Shown: positions 1-8,435 of the stretch, piece by piece
Numbering within the stretch: the first letter of the stretch is position 1
Layout: each line of letters starts with the position of its first letter
NCBI GenBank assembly: GCA_033809415.1
Contig: JAPXLT010000020.1
Coordinates: 1 to 29,812 of the forward strand
DNA: 29,812 bases
Reading direction: 5' to 3'
Source: JAQVUB01 sp033809415
GTDB lineage: Bacteria; Verrucomicrobiota; Lentisphaeria; Oligosphaerales; Oligosphaeraceae
The notes under the pieces: model-generated
The model's input: the letters and a program-made list of their open reading frames with translations, nothing else
What the model was told of the DNA's origin: nothing
Databases searched by the model: none
Position numbers and translations under genes: made by a program

Positions 1-338
1 GCCAAGAACGCCAAGCAATCAGAGAAAACAACAAAACAGACCGAAATTCCGCTTGCAGGCTCATTCGTCAAAGCAGCAACCCATAGAAAATTTTCGTGCC
101 TTTTCGTGTATTTCGTGGTTAAAAAATCTTAAGTAACGAGTATTGGGGGACAGGGGACAGGGTGGACGATGTAGACAGATGCCCCCAACGCACTACGCAT
201 CCCGCGACAGTCCGGACATCGCAACCGGGACGGTCCCACCACTCTTTAAACTGCAACCGGGACGGTCGCGCTACTTTTTAAGCCTACACCTTTTTGGGAC
301 GCTAAAGTACAAAACTTGAAAAACTAACAGGTAAAAAG
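1..338. other. Gene-free repeat region before the peptidase gene
   Basis: No convincing gene is present. Positions 1-15 hold two copies of a 9-nt GCCAAGAAC-type unit, also found in the hairpin at 12722-12801. Positions 51-127 are a copy of the interspersed repeat described separately. Positions 145-275 contain two GCAACCGGGACGGTC-type units, each followed by a CACT/CTACT-TTTTAA stretch, and resemble the 5808-5900 region. The motif CCTTTTTGGGACGCTAAAGTAC near 290-311 shares GCTAAAGTAC with 9284-9293. A promoter for the peptidase gene must lie here, but I could not pick one out. Confidence 0.6.
51..127 (-). repeat. Interspersed repeat, type 1, copy A (partial)
   Basis: Read on the minus strand, it runs TTTTTTAACCACGAA, then CACGAAAATTTTCTATGGG, then TTGCTGCTTTGACGAATGAG. 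It matches copies at 5863-5975, 9314-9436 and 29416-29526. It lacks the AAAAGTGGCGCAACCG end that the other copies have; similar GCAACCGGGACGG units instead lie nearby at about 220-275. Function unknown. Confidence 0.75.
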
Positions 339-2135
339 ATGCTCAGGAAAATTTTCGATTCCGTTTCTCAGAATTATTCGGGGGAGAGATTCCGCCGGGA
401 CACGGAAGAGTTCAACCGTCTGGAGGGTTCCGTCTGCCACTCTGACTTCAACCGATCCACCGCTTGGCTTGCGGAACAACTCATCGAGGCGGGCTTCAGT
501 GCCATCGAGCGCATCGAGCTGGCCGCCGATGGCGTGACCTCGGCATGCGATGCCATCATGCCCGAAGCTTGGGACCTGACCGCACACTCGTACCTTGATG
601 TCGTCTCCGAATGGCCGGAAAACGAACGGCGCATTGCCGACACTGTGGAAACCATGCTGGCTGCCGCCACTTGGTGCGGCGCGACACCGCCCGGCGGAAG
701 CACGGGCGAGCTGGTTGCCTATGATCCGGAACACCTGGAAAATGCCTGTGGCAAATGGGTGCTCTACGAAGGGGTACCCGTTGGCAGCATCAACCAGCCG
801 CTCGCCAAAGCCGGAGCGCTCGGCATTGTCGCCACTGATTTGCGGCAGGGCAACTGCAACCCAGATGCAACGCGCTGGATGAACGGGCAAGGCACCTGGG
901 GCTGGTATTATTTGAAAGGAGAGCCACGCCTGCCGATTTTTGTGATCAGCTCACGCCGGGCACTGGCCTTGAAGGCCTGTCTCGACCGCAGCGAAAAGGT
1001 CGTCCTGCACGGCGTGATGAACACCCGCCACTACGACGGGAAGGTCTACACCGTTACCGCCCTGCTCCCCGGTGAAAGCAAGGAGGAATTCGGTCTTTTC
1101 GCCCACATGTACGAACCGTTCCTCTCCGACGATGCGTCCGGCGTCGCCGCCTGCATCGAGATTGGGCGCATGGTGAAGGCATCTGGCATCCGGCTGCGCA
1201 AGAGTCTGCGTGTGTTGTTTTCCATGGAGCATTATGGCTTTGCCGAATACCTGGCGCAACGTCCCCACCAGCTCAAGGCTGCCATCAACCTGGACACGCT
1301 GGCCACCCCCATGTACCGGGAATTGGGATTTCCCATGCATTGGCGGCTAAGCCCCCTCTGCATGCCGTTTTTCGGCGATCTTCTGCTCGAGGAACTGCTG
1401 CGCGAAGTAATGCCAGACCTGCGCTGGAGTCCGGGAACCGGCACACTCTCCGACGATACCATCGGAGGCGACCCGATGCTTGGCGTACCAACCAACTGGA
1501 TGTATATCGAGGTGGGCGGGCACCATCACACCAATGCCCCGATCTTTAGCGACGTCGATTGGGAAATGGCCGGAACGGTCATCAAGCTAGTTGCAGCATA
1601 CACGGCATTTTTGCTGACTGCGGAAGCCGACGATTTCAAGTCCTTGCTACCGAATCTGACCGCGCTGGCCGTCAAACCGCTCGAGAACAATAGCGACACA
1701 CCGTTTGTCCGCAAAGTCAAATGCGATTTCGCCGCAGCAGAATTGGCGTCGCTGGAACGCTGGGTGCCCGGCACCATCGACGCACAAGCGGCAAAAGACG
1801 CGGTCGCACCATTCCGCCTGCTAGGCGCGGAAATCATCCCGGAAACCGAGCCGGAACGCGAGGCGGCAGAACTCATCGTCACCCGTCTCGAACCGGGGAC
1901 GCCGTGGTCGCTGGCACGGATTCCCTATCCGGAAAAGCGCCGCTTTGACGGCTATCGCATGGTACCGCTTCAATACGCACTCTGCGACGGACAGCGGACG
2001 CTGCTCGAGACCGTCAGGATGTGCGAGGCGGTCAGCTCCAACCGTTGGGGAGACCGCGACCTTGCCGCCTTGATTGATACGTTGCGCTACTTGGAAAGCT
2101 ACGGATATTTACGCTTGACAAAAGTGGAAAAATAA
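339..2135 (+). CDS. M28-type zinc peptidase with C-terminal winged-helix domain (DUF4910-like)
   Basis: A 598-residue protein, probably a cytoplasmic di-zinc aminopeptidase-like enzyme. The M28 metal ligands are visible: H256 in AHMYEP, D264/D265 in DDASG, E297 in MEHYGF, D319 in NLDTL and H395-H397 in GGHHHTN. A segment of about 120 residues (about 115-235) precedes the first ligand and resembles a PA-type insert. The last 70 residues (about 525-595) look like a winged helix, as in DUF4910/DUF2172-type peptidases. There is no signal peptide. The ATG at 339 follows a weak AGG-type ribosome site. The gene stands alone, converging on the aldolase gene at 2235. Substrate is unknown: relatives are annotated as aminopeptidases, but enzymes of this family sometimes sit in carbohydrate clusters. 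Family assignment is fairly sure, exact activity is not. Confidence 0.8.
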   Translation: MLRKIFDSVSQNYSGERFRRDTEEFNRLEGSVCHSDFNRSTAWLAEQLIEAGFSAIERIELAADGVTSACDAIMPEAWDLTAHSYLDVVSEWPENERRIADTVETMLAAATWCGATPPGGSTGELVAYDPEHLENACGKWVLYEGVPVGSINQPLAKAGALGIVATDLRQGNCNPDATRWMNGQGTWGWYYLKGEPRLPIFVISSRRALALKACLDRSEKVVLHGVMNTRHYDGKVYTVTALLPGESKEEFGLFAHMYEPFLSDDASGVAACIEIGRMVKASGIRLRKSLRVLFSMEHYGFAEYLAQRPHQLKAAINLDTLATPMYRELGFPMHWRLSPLCMPFFGDLLLEELLREVMPDLRWSPGTGTLSDDTIGGDPMLGVPTNWMYIEVGGHHHTNAPIFSDVDWEMAGTVIKLVAAYTAFLLTAEADDFKSLLPNLTALAVKPLENNSDTPFVRKVKCDFAAAELASLERWVPGTIDAQAAKDAVAPFRLLGAEIIPETEPEREAAELIVTRLEPGTPWSLARIPYPEKRRFDGYRMVPLQYALCDGQRTLLETVRMCEAVSSNRWGDRDLAALIDTLRYLESYGYLRLTKVEK

Positions 2136-2234
2136 ATCCCGTGAAAAAATAGGAAATATTTTCCAGCATGAGCTAACACACGCCAGCGTACTCCATGCCA
2201 AATTAATCATTCACTCTGATCCTGGCATGTATTA

Positions 2235-3158
2235 TTACGATTGCGGCAATAACCCCGCATCTTCGAGAAAAGCCTGTACCTGTTTGCGTTCCGGCAGCCG
2301 GAATGGCCGAAATGGTTCTGTCATGCAGTCATTGCAGATTCCCAGTATATTCAGGGCACATTTGAGGCCTTTGATAAAGGTCGACGCATAGCGTCCGCAC
2401 TGATATAAACGGCGCAAACGATACAACTCCTGCTGCAAACGCAATACTTCCGGCAAGTCTTGACGCAAGGCAGCCTGGTAAATATCCACGAAAAGACGCG
2501 GATGCAAGTTGGCGCCGCCGGAAACTCCGCCATGACCGCCGAACAACACCGATTCGGCAAGCAACTCCTCAGGTCCCATCAGCAGGGAAAAGTCCGGACG
2601 ATGCTGCATTATCCGCAGATATTCATGGAAGCGGATCATATTGCCGGAGCTGTCCTTGAAGCCGATTATATTGGGAATATCCGCTGCGCGCAGCAGCGTA
2701 TCTTCGCTGATATCAATCTTTGTCATTGCTGGCATATTGTACAGATACAGTGGCAGTGGCAGCCTTGGAGCAAGGTGTTCGAGATATTCAAGCAGTTCCG
2801 CTTGCCCGGCCGGGAAATAATACGGTGGCGCAAGAACAACGGCAGCAGCTCCGCAATCAGCAGAATACTCTGCCAGTTCGATTGATTCTATAAACGATGA
2901 ATGGGTGATGCCGACTAGGACCGGCACACGCCCCTTGATCAACTGGCAGCTCCTGTGTACCAGTTCATGCTGCAAGCGTTTCGACAAGCCAGGGCCCTCA
3001 CCGGTCGTGCCCAGCAGAAACAGCCCGTTGACTCCACCAGCGAGAACATGCTCGATCAGCTTCTCTAACCCAATCTGATCAAGGGTGTCGATATCTTGTA
3101 AAGGCGTAACCAACGGAGGAATCACCCCCCGCAACGGAACTGGCAAATTCATGCTCAT
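2235..3158 (-). CDS. DapA/NanA-family aldolase (N-acetylneuraminate lyase-like)
   Basis: A 307-residue class I aldolase of the dihydrodipicolinate synthase / N-acetylneuraminate lyase family, close to the usual length of about 300. Visible family features are GTTGEGPGLS (residues 50-59, substrate carboxylate binding), Y140 in YNMP and the Schiff-base lysine K168 in GFKDSSG. The GTTGE form is more DHDPS-like than the GSTGE of E. coli NanA, so the sequence alone does not settle the substrate. The ATG at 3158 has a GGAG seven bases upstream. It is the last gene of a minus-strand set with a sialidase-like protein and an AraC regulator. That context favours cleavage of a sialic acid or related 2-keto-3-deoxy sugar acid over lysine synthesis. 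Confidence 0.85.
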   Translation of the reverse strand: MSMNLPVPLRGVIPPLVTPLQDIDTLDQIGLEKLIEHVLAGGVNGLFLLGTTGEGPGLSKRLQHELVHRSCQLIKGRVPVLVGITHSSFIESIELAEYSADCGAAAVVLAPPYYFPAGQAELLEYLEHLAPRLPLPLYLYNMPAMTKIDISEDTLLRAADIPNIIGFKDSSGNMIRFHEYLRIMQHRPDFSLLMGPEELLAESVLFGGHGGVSGGANLHPRLFVDIYQAALRQDLPEVLRLQQELYRLRRLYQCGRYASTFIKGLKCALNILGICNDCMTEPFRPFRLPERKQVQAFLEDAGLLPQS

Positions 3159-3229
3159 GATGATACTCCGGATATTGATATGTAGAAAAAAGGATAAAAC
3201 AAGAAATCGGGGAATAGCAGTACGAACAT

Positions 3230-4117
3230 TTACGCTTCTCGCATCGAATGTTGCGCAAGGCGATATTTTTGCGGTGACATTCCAAAGTATTGCTTAAATG
3301 TGTTGTTGAAGAAAGTCGGATAAGAATAACCGCACATCTCCGAAATTTCGCTGACCGTATATTTTTCGTTGGTCAGCAGCGTCGCTGCATGATTCAGCCG
3401 CATTTTTTGCAATAGTTTGCTGAATGAACAAGATGAGTATTTATTGAAGAGCCGGGAAATGTATGATGGACTGACATCAAAATTGGCTGCCACACTTTCC
3501 CTGTTGATCGGATCCGGATAATGTCTGTGCAGATAAAACATAATCTCCCTGAATGTTAACTGACTGGCAGACAGTTTTTTTTCTGAATCAAGGCTTAAAA
3601 TTTCGCGTACCAATGTTAAGATTGTCTCGACTAAAGCGCTTCGGAACTGCGGAACGCTTTCATCATGCAAAGAAGAGTCCAGTGCTTGCAGGCACAAATA
3701 GCCGGGTAAAGACAGAGGGTGGAATGTATGGTAATATATTTTTGCGCCATGATGTTGAAAGTAATCGCTTATTTCATTGTAGTCAATATATGTGATGCGA
3801 ATGTAATCCGAGACAAAAACAAGCGAAATCATACGGTGAAATTCATCCCAGACTGGTGTTTTTGTAGCAAAAGATGGAGTGTAGTGGACATCTCCCGCAC
3901 CGAGATATATGTCGTGCATCTTCTTTGATCCGGCATAGCGCATATGTTTCCGGCCGGATAGCACAATATCGAAACGCGGCGGCCCTAGAAGTTTAGCCGG
4001 GAGGTTTTGTTGAGGGAACGAGAAAAAAACATTTTTTATCCCCTGCGTTAATACCTCATCGATACGCAGGAGAAACGCTTCTTTGCTGTTTTCTTCTATT
4101 GACATGGCTAAAGTCAT
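3230..4117 (-). CDS. AraC-family transcriptional regulator
   Basis: A 295-residue regulator. Residues about 185-290 form the double helix-turn-helix of the AraC/XylS family, with the typical second half (VSEISEMCGYSYPTFFNNTF, then FGMSPQKYR). The first 170 residues fit a cupin-like effector domain (LSGRKHMRYAG, then a GAGDVHYTP-like strand pattern), as in AraC-type sugar sensors. It lies 12 bases after the sialidase-like gene and 71 bases before the aldolase gene, so all three are probably co-transcribed and autoregulated. The start could be the first ATG (4117) or the fifth codon; neither has a strong ribosome site. The ligand is unknown; a sialic-acid-like sugar is inferred from the neighbours. 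Confidence 0.88.
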   Translation of the reverse strand: MTLAMSIEENSKEAFLLRIDEVLTQGIKNVFFSFPQQNLPAKLLGPPRFDIVLSGRKHMRYAGSKKMHDIYLGAGDVHYTPSFATKTPVWDEFHRMISLVFVSDYIRITYIDYNEISDYFQHHGAKIYYHTFHPLSLPGYLCLQALDSSLHDESVPQFRSALVETILTLVREILSLDSEKKLSASQLTFREIMFYLHRHYPDPINRESVAANFDVSPSYISRLFNKYSSCSFSKLLQKMRLNHAATLLTNEKYTVSEISEMCGYSYPTFFNNTFKQYFGMSPQKYRLAQHSMREA

Positions 4118-4129
4118 AAATCATGCTAT

Positions 4130-5098
4130 TCAAATGTCATAAAATGCCAGCGCGATATTCGTTCGGCGGTAGGTATATGAAACACAGCAGTGTTTTTTAT
4201 CCAACTGGATGATCGCCGGATATGAATATTCGTAGGACAGATCGGCCTTTTCCAGAATTTTGACCAGCTCGAAGGTTTTCCCATTGTCGGTTGATATGGA
4301 GATATTCAGTTGATTTCTGGCTCCCCAATTTTCGTTGTTGCTGTTATGTGCCAGCAACAATCTTCCATCTTCGAGTTTCAACAGATCGATTCCGCTGTTG
4401 TTGTTATTGACTTCGATTGGATACGGGAAATTCCATGTCTTACCGAAGTCGCTTGAATCACTACGGTAGATTTTATGGTTGTTGCTGCGCATCAACGCAT
4501 GTAAAGTCCCAGGCTGGGATTCCCACAAAGTAGGTTGGATCAGGGCAAGAGCATTTTTTGCCAGTTTGTCATTGACTTCCACGAATTTGTAGGGGATATC
4601 ATGCTTTTCCCAAGTCAAGCCATTGTCATGGCTGATATCCACGAAGCTTTTCCATATATCAATTTCCGTGGATCCTCCCGCCACGATGTCACCATTGGAA
4701 AGCCGGATCGGCTTATTTTTTACTGCGCCACGTCCACCTATGTCATCTGCGACCAGAAGATAAGGCTTGCCCCAAGTTTCGCCTTCGTCATAGCTCTCCG
4801 AAACGTACGTTTTCCAACTGACTGGTGTTCTTCCAACCTTGAAATAGAGGGCGATTTTGTCTTCGGAAAGTCTGAAAAGCACGGGATTCCAATGTGGCGT
4901 TTCTTCCGTTTTAATGAATGTCACTTCGGAACTTCTTCCGTATTTAATGCAGAAATGGGCAAGCACTATGCCGACATCAGGCTTGCTTTCTTCACTTCCG
5001 GAAAATGCAGCAACCAGCAGGTCACCATCATTTCGCTGCAGTATCGTCGAGGCATGATAGGCACCTCGTATTTTGTTAAAGGCAAAATATTTATCCAT
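4130..5098 (-). CDS. Sialidase-like BNR/Asp-box protein
   Basis: A 322-residue six-bladed propeller-type protein of the BNR_2 sialidase group. Asp-box repeats occur at about residues 100-109 (SESYDEGETW), 156-163 (SHDNGLTW), 213-222 (SDSSDFGKTW) and 269-276 (STDNGKTF). The N-terminal HAST (15-18) and the C-terminal YSYP (291-294) and YTYRR motifs are characteristic of BNR_2 proteins. There is no signal peptide, so it is probably cytoplasmic and would act on imported oligosaccharides. It is the first gene of the unit with the AraC regulator and the aldolase. The ribosome site is weak. Related proteins in this phylum are often annotated exo-alpha-sialidase without proof, so the exact sugar released is uncertain. 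Confidence 0.8.
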   Translation of the reverse strand: MDKYFAFNKIRGAYHASTILQRNDGDLLVAAFSGSEESKPDVGIVLAHFCIKYGRSSEVTFIKTEETPHWNPVLFRLSEDKIALYFKVGRTPVSWKTYVSESYDEGETWGKPYLLVADDIGGRGAVKNKPIRLSNGDIVAGGSTEIDIWKSFVDISHDNGLTWEKHDIPYKFVEVNDKLAKNALALIQPTLWESQPGTLHALMRSNNHKIYRSDSSDFGKTWNFPYPIEVNNNNSGIDLLKLEDGRLLLAHNSNNENWGARNQLNISISTDNGKTFELVKILEKADLSYEYSYPAIIQLDKKHCCVSYTYRRTNIALAFYDI

Positions 5099-5504
5099 AG
5101 CTTGCTCTGTTCCGCTACTGATCTTTTGTTGATGACATGATCATTTGTGCTTTTTGTTCAATGCCATTATTTTCAGTTGTGTGTCAAAGACACATGGGAT
5201 CACTGAAGGCAAAGTGTTGCCGCTGTCTGTGCTACCATTGGACAGGGTGGGCAATTCGGTTAAGAGATGCGTCCGCGTAGGCGCCAGTGAAACTTGTTGT
5301 CGAGCCATTGTAGCCATAATAATTTATCCCACAAAATTAATATTATCAATAGAGAAAATGTAGCTTTAATTATAGTTTTGTGACCTATTAGGATGAAAGT
5401 ATAGTCCAGATTCATTGGCGAGGATGGGCAAACGCTGTATTCACAATAAAAAACTGAAATTTTGGTTGTTGCGCTGTTTACATATTAGAGTTGTACATAG
5501 CCCC

Positions 5505-5796
5505 CATCCCAAAAGGGTGCTGTGTGCTTTCAAAGGCGTTTTTTTCAAATTGCTGAAACCGTAAAAAAGAAGAGCAGTTAGGAAACCTTATATCCTGATC
5601 CGGTGGAGAACAAGTTAACTGGAAAGGATATTAACGGTGCTCGCTGCAATTTTGCGTTTGCTTCTTTGATGTTAATCGGACTTAGGCATACCCATGGCTG
5701 TCATTTGATTTTCGGGTTGCCAAATTATATTAAATTTTAAGCTGAAAACCGTTTTTTTCGTATCCCTTGTAATTAGATCACATCCCAAAAGGGTGC
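5505..5796 (+). repeat. Pair of 16-bp direct repeats 260 bp apart
   Basis: CATCCCAAAAGGGTGC is found exactly at 5505-5520 and 5781-5796. The unit itself contains CCC-AAAA-GGG, a tiny inverted repeat. A related sequence, CCATCCAAAAAGG, stands at 9300-9312 immediately before repeat copy C, so this unit may mark the edge of repeat elements. The 260 bases between the copies show no gene. Confidence 0.6.
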
Positions 5797-5862
5797 GTAG
5801 TGCGGATCAGACGTGGTGGACAGGACAAGAACATCCCCCGCACCCCACGACAGTCAGAATAA

Positions 5863-5975
5863 TCACAACCGGAACGGTTGCGTCACTTTTCAAACCGCAA
5901 TGCATTCTCATCCGTCGAAGCAGCAGCCCTATAAAAATTTCGTCCCTTTTCGTGTCTTTTCGTTGTTAAAAAATA
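5863..5975 (-). repeat. Interspersed repeat, type 1, copy B
   Basis: On the minus strand it reads TTTTTTAACAACGAAAAG, GACGAAATTTTTATAGGG, CTGCTGCTTCGACGGATGAG, GCGGTTTGAAAAGTGACGCA and ends in a small hairpin CAACCG-TTC-CGGTTG. Module order and wording match copies C and D. It lies just downstream of the stop codon of the GH20 gene at 5991. Confidence 0.8.
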
Positions 5976-5990
5976 GGTTGTGGCGTTGTT

Positions 5991-7847
5991 TTACTTCTCG
6001 GTCAGTTTGATTGTAACTGCGCTGATTTGTTCGGCGACTTCCCGGTAGCGCCATGCCTTATCGGCGTCGGGTTCGCCTAACCAGCAGGTTTTGCAATCAT
6101 CATCGAGGATAAAATCCGGATTGTCCACCTGCCCCGCCGCAACAATTTTCTCCGGCAAATACAATTTGCCGTTGATTTCTGCGGAAGCATGACAAACGCC
6201 CTGGACACCATAGCCGGACACTTCAATCCGCAATGACTTAGGTGCCGCATCCGATTCGAGGAAAAAGATTCTCTCATAGTAAGATGCTTCCAGCGGGCTT
6301 CCTTTGAAAACGCCCTGAGCTACGAGTGCTTCCCCCTGCTCTGTGGCGATTGATATTTTTGTCCACGCCGCGCCATAGCCATTCGGGAGACAGAAAAGCA
6401 CCTTGATGAAATCGCCTTTTGCCACCCGCTTGATTATCTCTTCCAGTTGTGGCAGAAGTCGATCAAACTCCTGACGGATGCAGTTTGGCTTGATGCCTGG
6501 ACGCAATCGTTCCCACTGCAACGAATAGGAGTCTCCCAAGTGCCGGATTCTGTCGAGGTGCGACATCAGCAGTGCTTCTGTATTATCGCAACGGGCACCG
6601 TAGATCATGCCATGAAGGGTTTCCTTCAGTTCAAAAGCAGCGCTTTCGATTTCAAGACAAAATGAAATTTCCTCGAGTATCCGTCTGCCCGGAAGTGTCT
6701 TTGTCCTCTGAATGGCATTTTTGATGATCGCTTTCTGAAGACGGCGGTTGGCCTCGACAGCATAAGGCATTCCGTTGAAGTTGAAATTAAGCAGATATCC
6801 TTGCGACAAAAGCGAACTGAATTTAGAATAGGTCTTTTCAGTCCAAGTCCGCATCGCATCGAGCAACACTTCATCCCTAGTATCAAGGATGTCGGAAAGC
6901 GCCTCGCGGAAACAAGTCGCCTCGTCCTTTTCGCCGCCACTTTCCCAATAGCGTCCGATGGCGGCGATTGTCGGCAGGTCCTGGTACAGATACCTCAAAT
7001 GGGTTCTCCATATCGTCATGATACCGCCAAGGCAACGCTTTCCATGCCCCCAGAAGTCGCTAATAGTGCGTCCATTCGATGTGGAATAGGTTGCCGGTGA
7101 AATCAGGTAGTCAAACCCCATGGCGTCATATTTGGCAAGCGTCTGTTCCCGTCTGCGATTGCCGAAATGGCTCACCGAACGATAGCAGTCCGGCTGATAC
7201 TGCCAGTGGGCCATAATCACATCCCGGGGTATTTTGCTGAGAACTTCCGGATAATACTCGAACATGTCGTCCCACATGATGACCCGGCGCCCAAGCTTGT
7301 GCCGCACAATTTCGCAGGCATCGAGAATAAATCCAAGATAGAGTTGCTGCTCCTTTTCAAACGAGAAATCCTCCCCCTTGCAGCGGTCACAAAAGCCAGT
7401 ATCCCAGGCTTCATCACCGCCAATGTGGAAATACGCCGAAGGCACCAGTGAAGCCAGTTCCGCCAGATAGGTCTCGATAAAATCTCTGACTTCCGGCATC
7501 GAGCAGCAGAAATTCCCCCTGGGAGAACCCCAGAACCTAGTGCCATTCTCGAGGTATTTTTTCATCCCATCGTATTTGAGCAGTGACGTGACATAAGTGA
7601 GGTTGGTGGTCGGGATGACCTCGAGTCCCTTGCCTTTGGCATAGGCAACCATCTCGCGAATTTCCTCGGCAGTATACGCTTCTTCCTCCGACGGCCATGG
7701 GTGCGACTCGATCTTCACCCGCCAGGCAATGTACAGCACCAGCGTATTGTAACCATTGTCCGCGATAAAGTCCACATAGGACTTAATGAAATCCATCGTC
7801 TCTTTTTGCCGGTTTAAATCAATCTGCGCCGCACGTATCTGATACAT
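5991..7847 (-). CDS. GH20-family beta-N-acetylhexosaminidase-like hydrolase
   Basis: A 618-residue protein whose TIM barrel begins almost at the N-terminus (residues about 3-330). The GH20 catalytic signature HIGGDE is at residues 141-146, with D145-E146 as the expected catalytic pair for substrate-assisted hydrolysis of terminal N-acetylhexosamines. It lacks the GH20b domain that usually precedes the barrel. The last 130 residues look beta-rich, like a discoidin/CBM32-type domain. A CxxC pair (FCDRC) follows the catalytic DE. I chose the ATG at 7847 because AGAGGG lies about seven bases upstream; an upstream in-frame start would add 12 residues without a ribosome site. No signal peptide, so cytoplasmic. 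It appears monocistronic. Confidence 0.82.
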   Translation of the reverse strand: MYQIRAAQIDLNRQKETMDFIKSYVDFIADNGYNTLVLYIAWRVKIESHPWPSEEEAYTAEEIREMVAYAKGKGLEVIPTTNLTYVTSLLKYDGMKKYLENGTRFWGSPRGNFCCSMPEVRDFIETYLAELASLVPSAYFHIGGDEAWDTGFCDRCKGEDFSFEKEQQLYLGFILDACEIVRHKLGRRVIMWDDMFEYYPEVLSKIPRDVIMAHWQYQPDCYRSVSHFGNRRREQTLAKYDAMGFDYLISPATYSTSNGRTISDFWGHGKRCLGGIMTIWRTHLRYLYQDLPTIAAIGRYWESGGEKDEATCFREALSDILDTRDEVLLDAMRTWTEKTYSKFSSLLSQGYLLNFNFNGMPYAVEANRRLQKAIIKNAIQRTKTLPGRRILEEISFCLEIESAAFELKETLHGMIYGARCDNTEALLMSHLDRIRHLGDSYSLQWERLRPGIKPNCIRQEFDRLLPQLEEIIKRVAKGDFIKVLFCLPNGYGAAWTKISIATEQGEALVAQGVFKGSPLEASYYERIFFLESDAAPKSLRIEVSGYGVQGVCHASAEINGKLYLPEKIVAAGQVDNPDFILDDDCKTCWLGEPDADKAWRYREVAEQISAVTIKLTEK

Positions 7848-8086
7848 CGTTTTTACCCTCTTTAAGCAGACGACACTCCTCACTGACCAGAGAAAAGCAC
7901 CTTATTATAACGCAAGTGGATGCTGTAATCGGTTATGCAATTATAGTGTAGTCCCCGTTTCCCCAAAAATCAATAGCATTCGGATGCTTTTTTGCCTCAT
8001 CATTTGGATGAAAAAGCAACAAAAGGCAATATGTGGTATATTTTATAGGGCAGCTTGTCAATGATTACTGAACTTATTAAGGAAAA

Positions 8087-8281
8087 ATGGCATCAATGGA
8101 CACAAGCATGAACACCCCTGTGGCACCTTTGCCAGATGAGTACTATGCCAAGCGCAAAAGTCGAAAGGCCTGGCGTGAAATGCCATATCCGGAAAAAGTC
8201 CGCTGTGTAGTCGAAATGCAGAAACGCGTCGCACCAATTTATGCTGCCAGAGGAAAGATTATTGTCCCCTGGAAAATTTGA
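8087..8281 (+). CDS. Small basic protein of unknown function
   Basis: A 64-residue protein with AAGGA placed four bases before the ATG at 8087. The central part (WREMPYPEKVRCVVEMQKR) followed by APIYAARGK and a terminal VPWKI looks like a conserved small-protein pattern, helix-rich and charged. I recall similar short proteins in this phylum but cannot name a family. It has no partner gene in the same direction: the neighbours on both sides run on the minus strand. The ribosome site and protein-like composition support a real gene. A toxin-antitoxin component is conceivable but nothing here shows it. Confidence 0.5.
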   Translation: MASMDTSMNTPVAPLPDEYYAKRKSRKAWREMPYPEKVRCVVEMQKRVAPIYAARGKIIVPWKI

Positions 8282-8313
8282 TGTTTCTCAGATGGGACTT
8301 CCGGTTTTTCCCC

Positions 8314-8385
8314 GGTTAATCCGACCGACCTTTTGGAAAACTGGCAACCTGCCCTGGCAGTTTCGGACGGTTGACCGGATTAAGG
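8314..8385. terminator. Imperfect inverted repeat between convergent genes
   Basis: TTAATCCG (8316-8323) pairs with CGGATTAA (8376-8383), and the intervening ACCGACC...GGACGGTT and CTGGCA...TGGCAG segments extend an imperfect stem. It lies between the stop of the small plus-strand gene and the stop of the GH16 gene on the minus strand, where a two-way terminator would be expected. There is no clean U-tract on either side. Confidence 0.35.
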
Positions 8386-8435
8386 TCTTCATACGGATAC
8401 GGATTGAACATGAAACTCATCGTTTTTTCCTTTTC

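Larger units (their letters stand above)
5099..5990. other. Long AT-rich gap with repeats, upstream of the sialidase unit
   Basis: About 890 bases without a convincing gene. The part next to the sialidase gene should carry its promoter; ATTATA at 5369-5374 reads as TATAAT on the minus strand, but no good -35 hexamer sits upstream of it. A 58-codon minus-strand reading frame (5141-5317) has no ribosome site and no recognisable features. The 16-base sequence CATCCCAAAAGGGTGC occurs exactly twice, at 5505-5520 and 5781-5796. Positions 5808-5975 hold repeat material. Confidence 0.5.

Noticed and set aside
5141..5317. 58-codon minus-strand frame upstream of the sialidase-like gene
   Set aside because: No ribosome site, low-complexity Thr/Ser/Leu-rich sequence, no recognised features.
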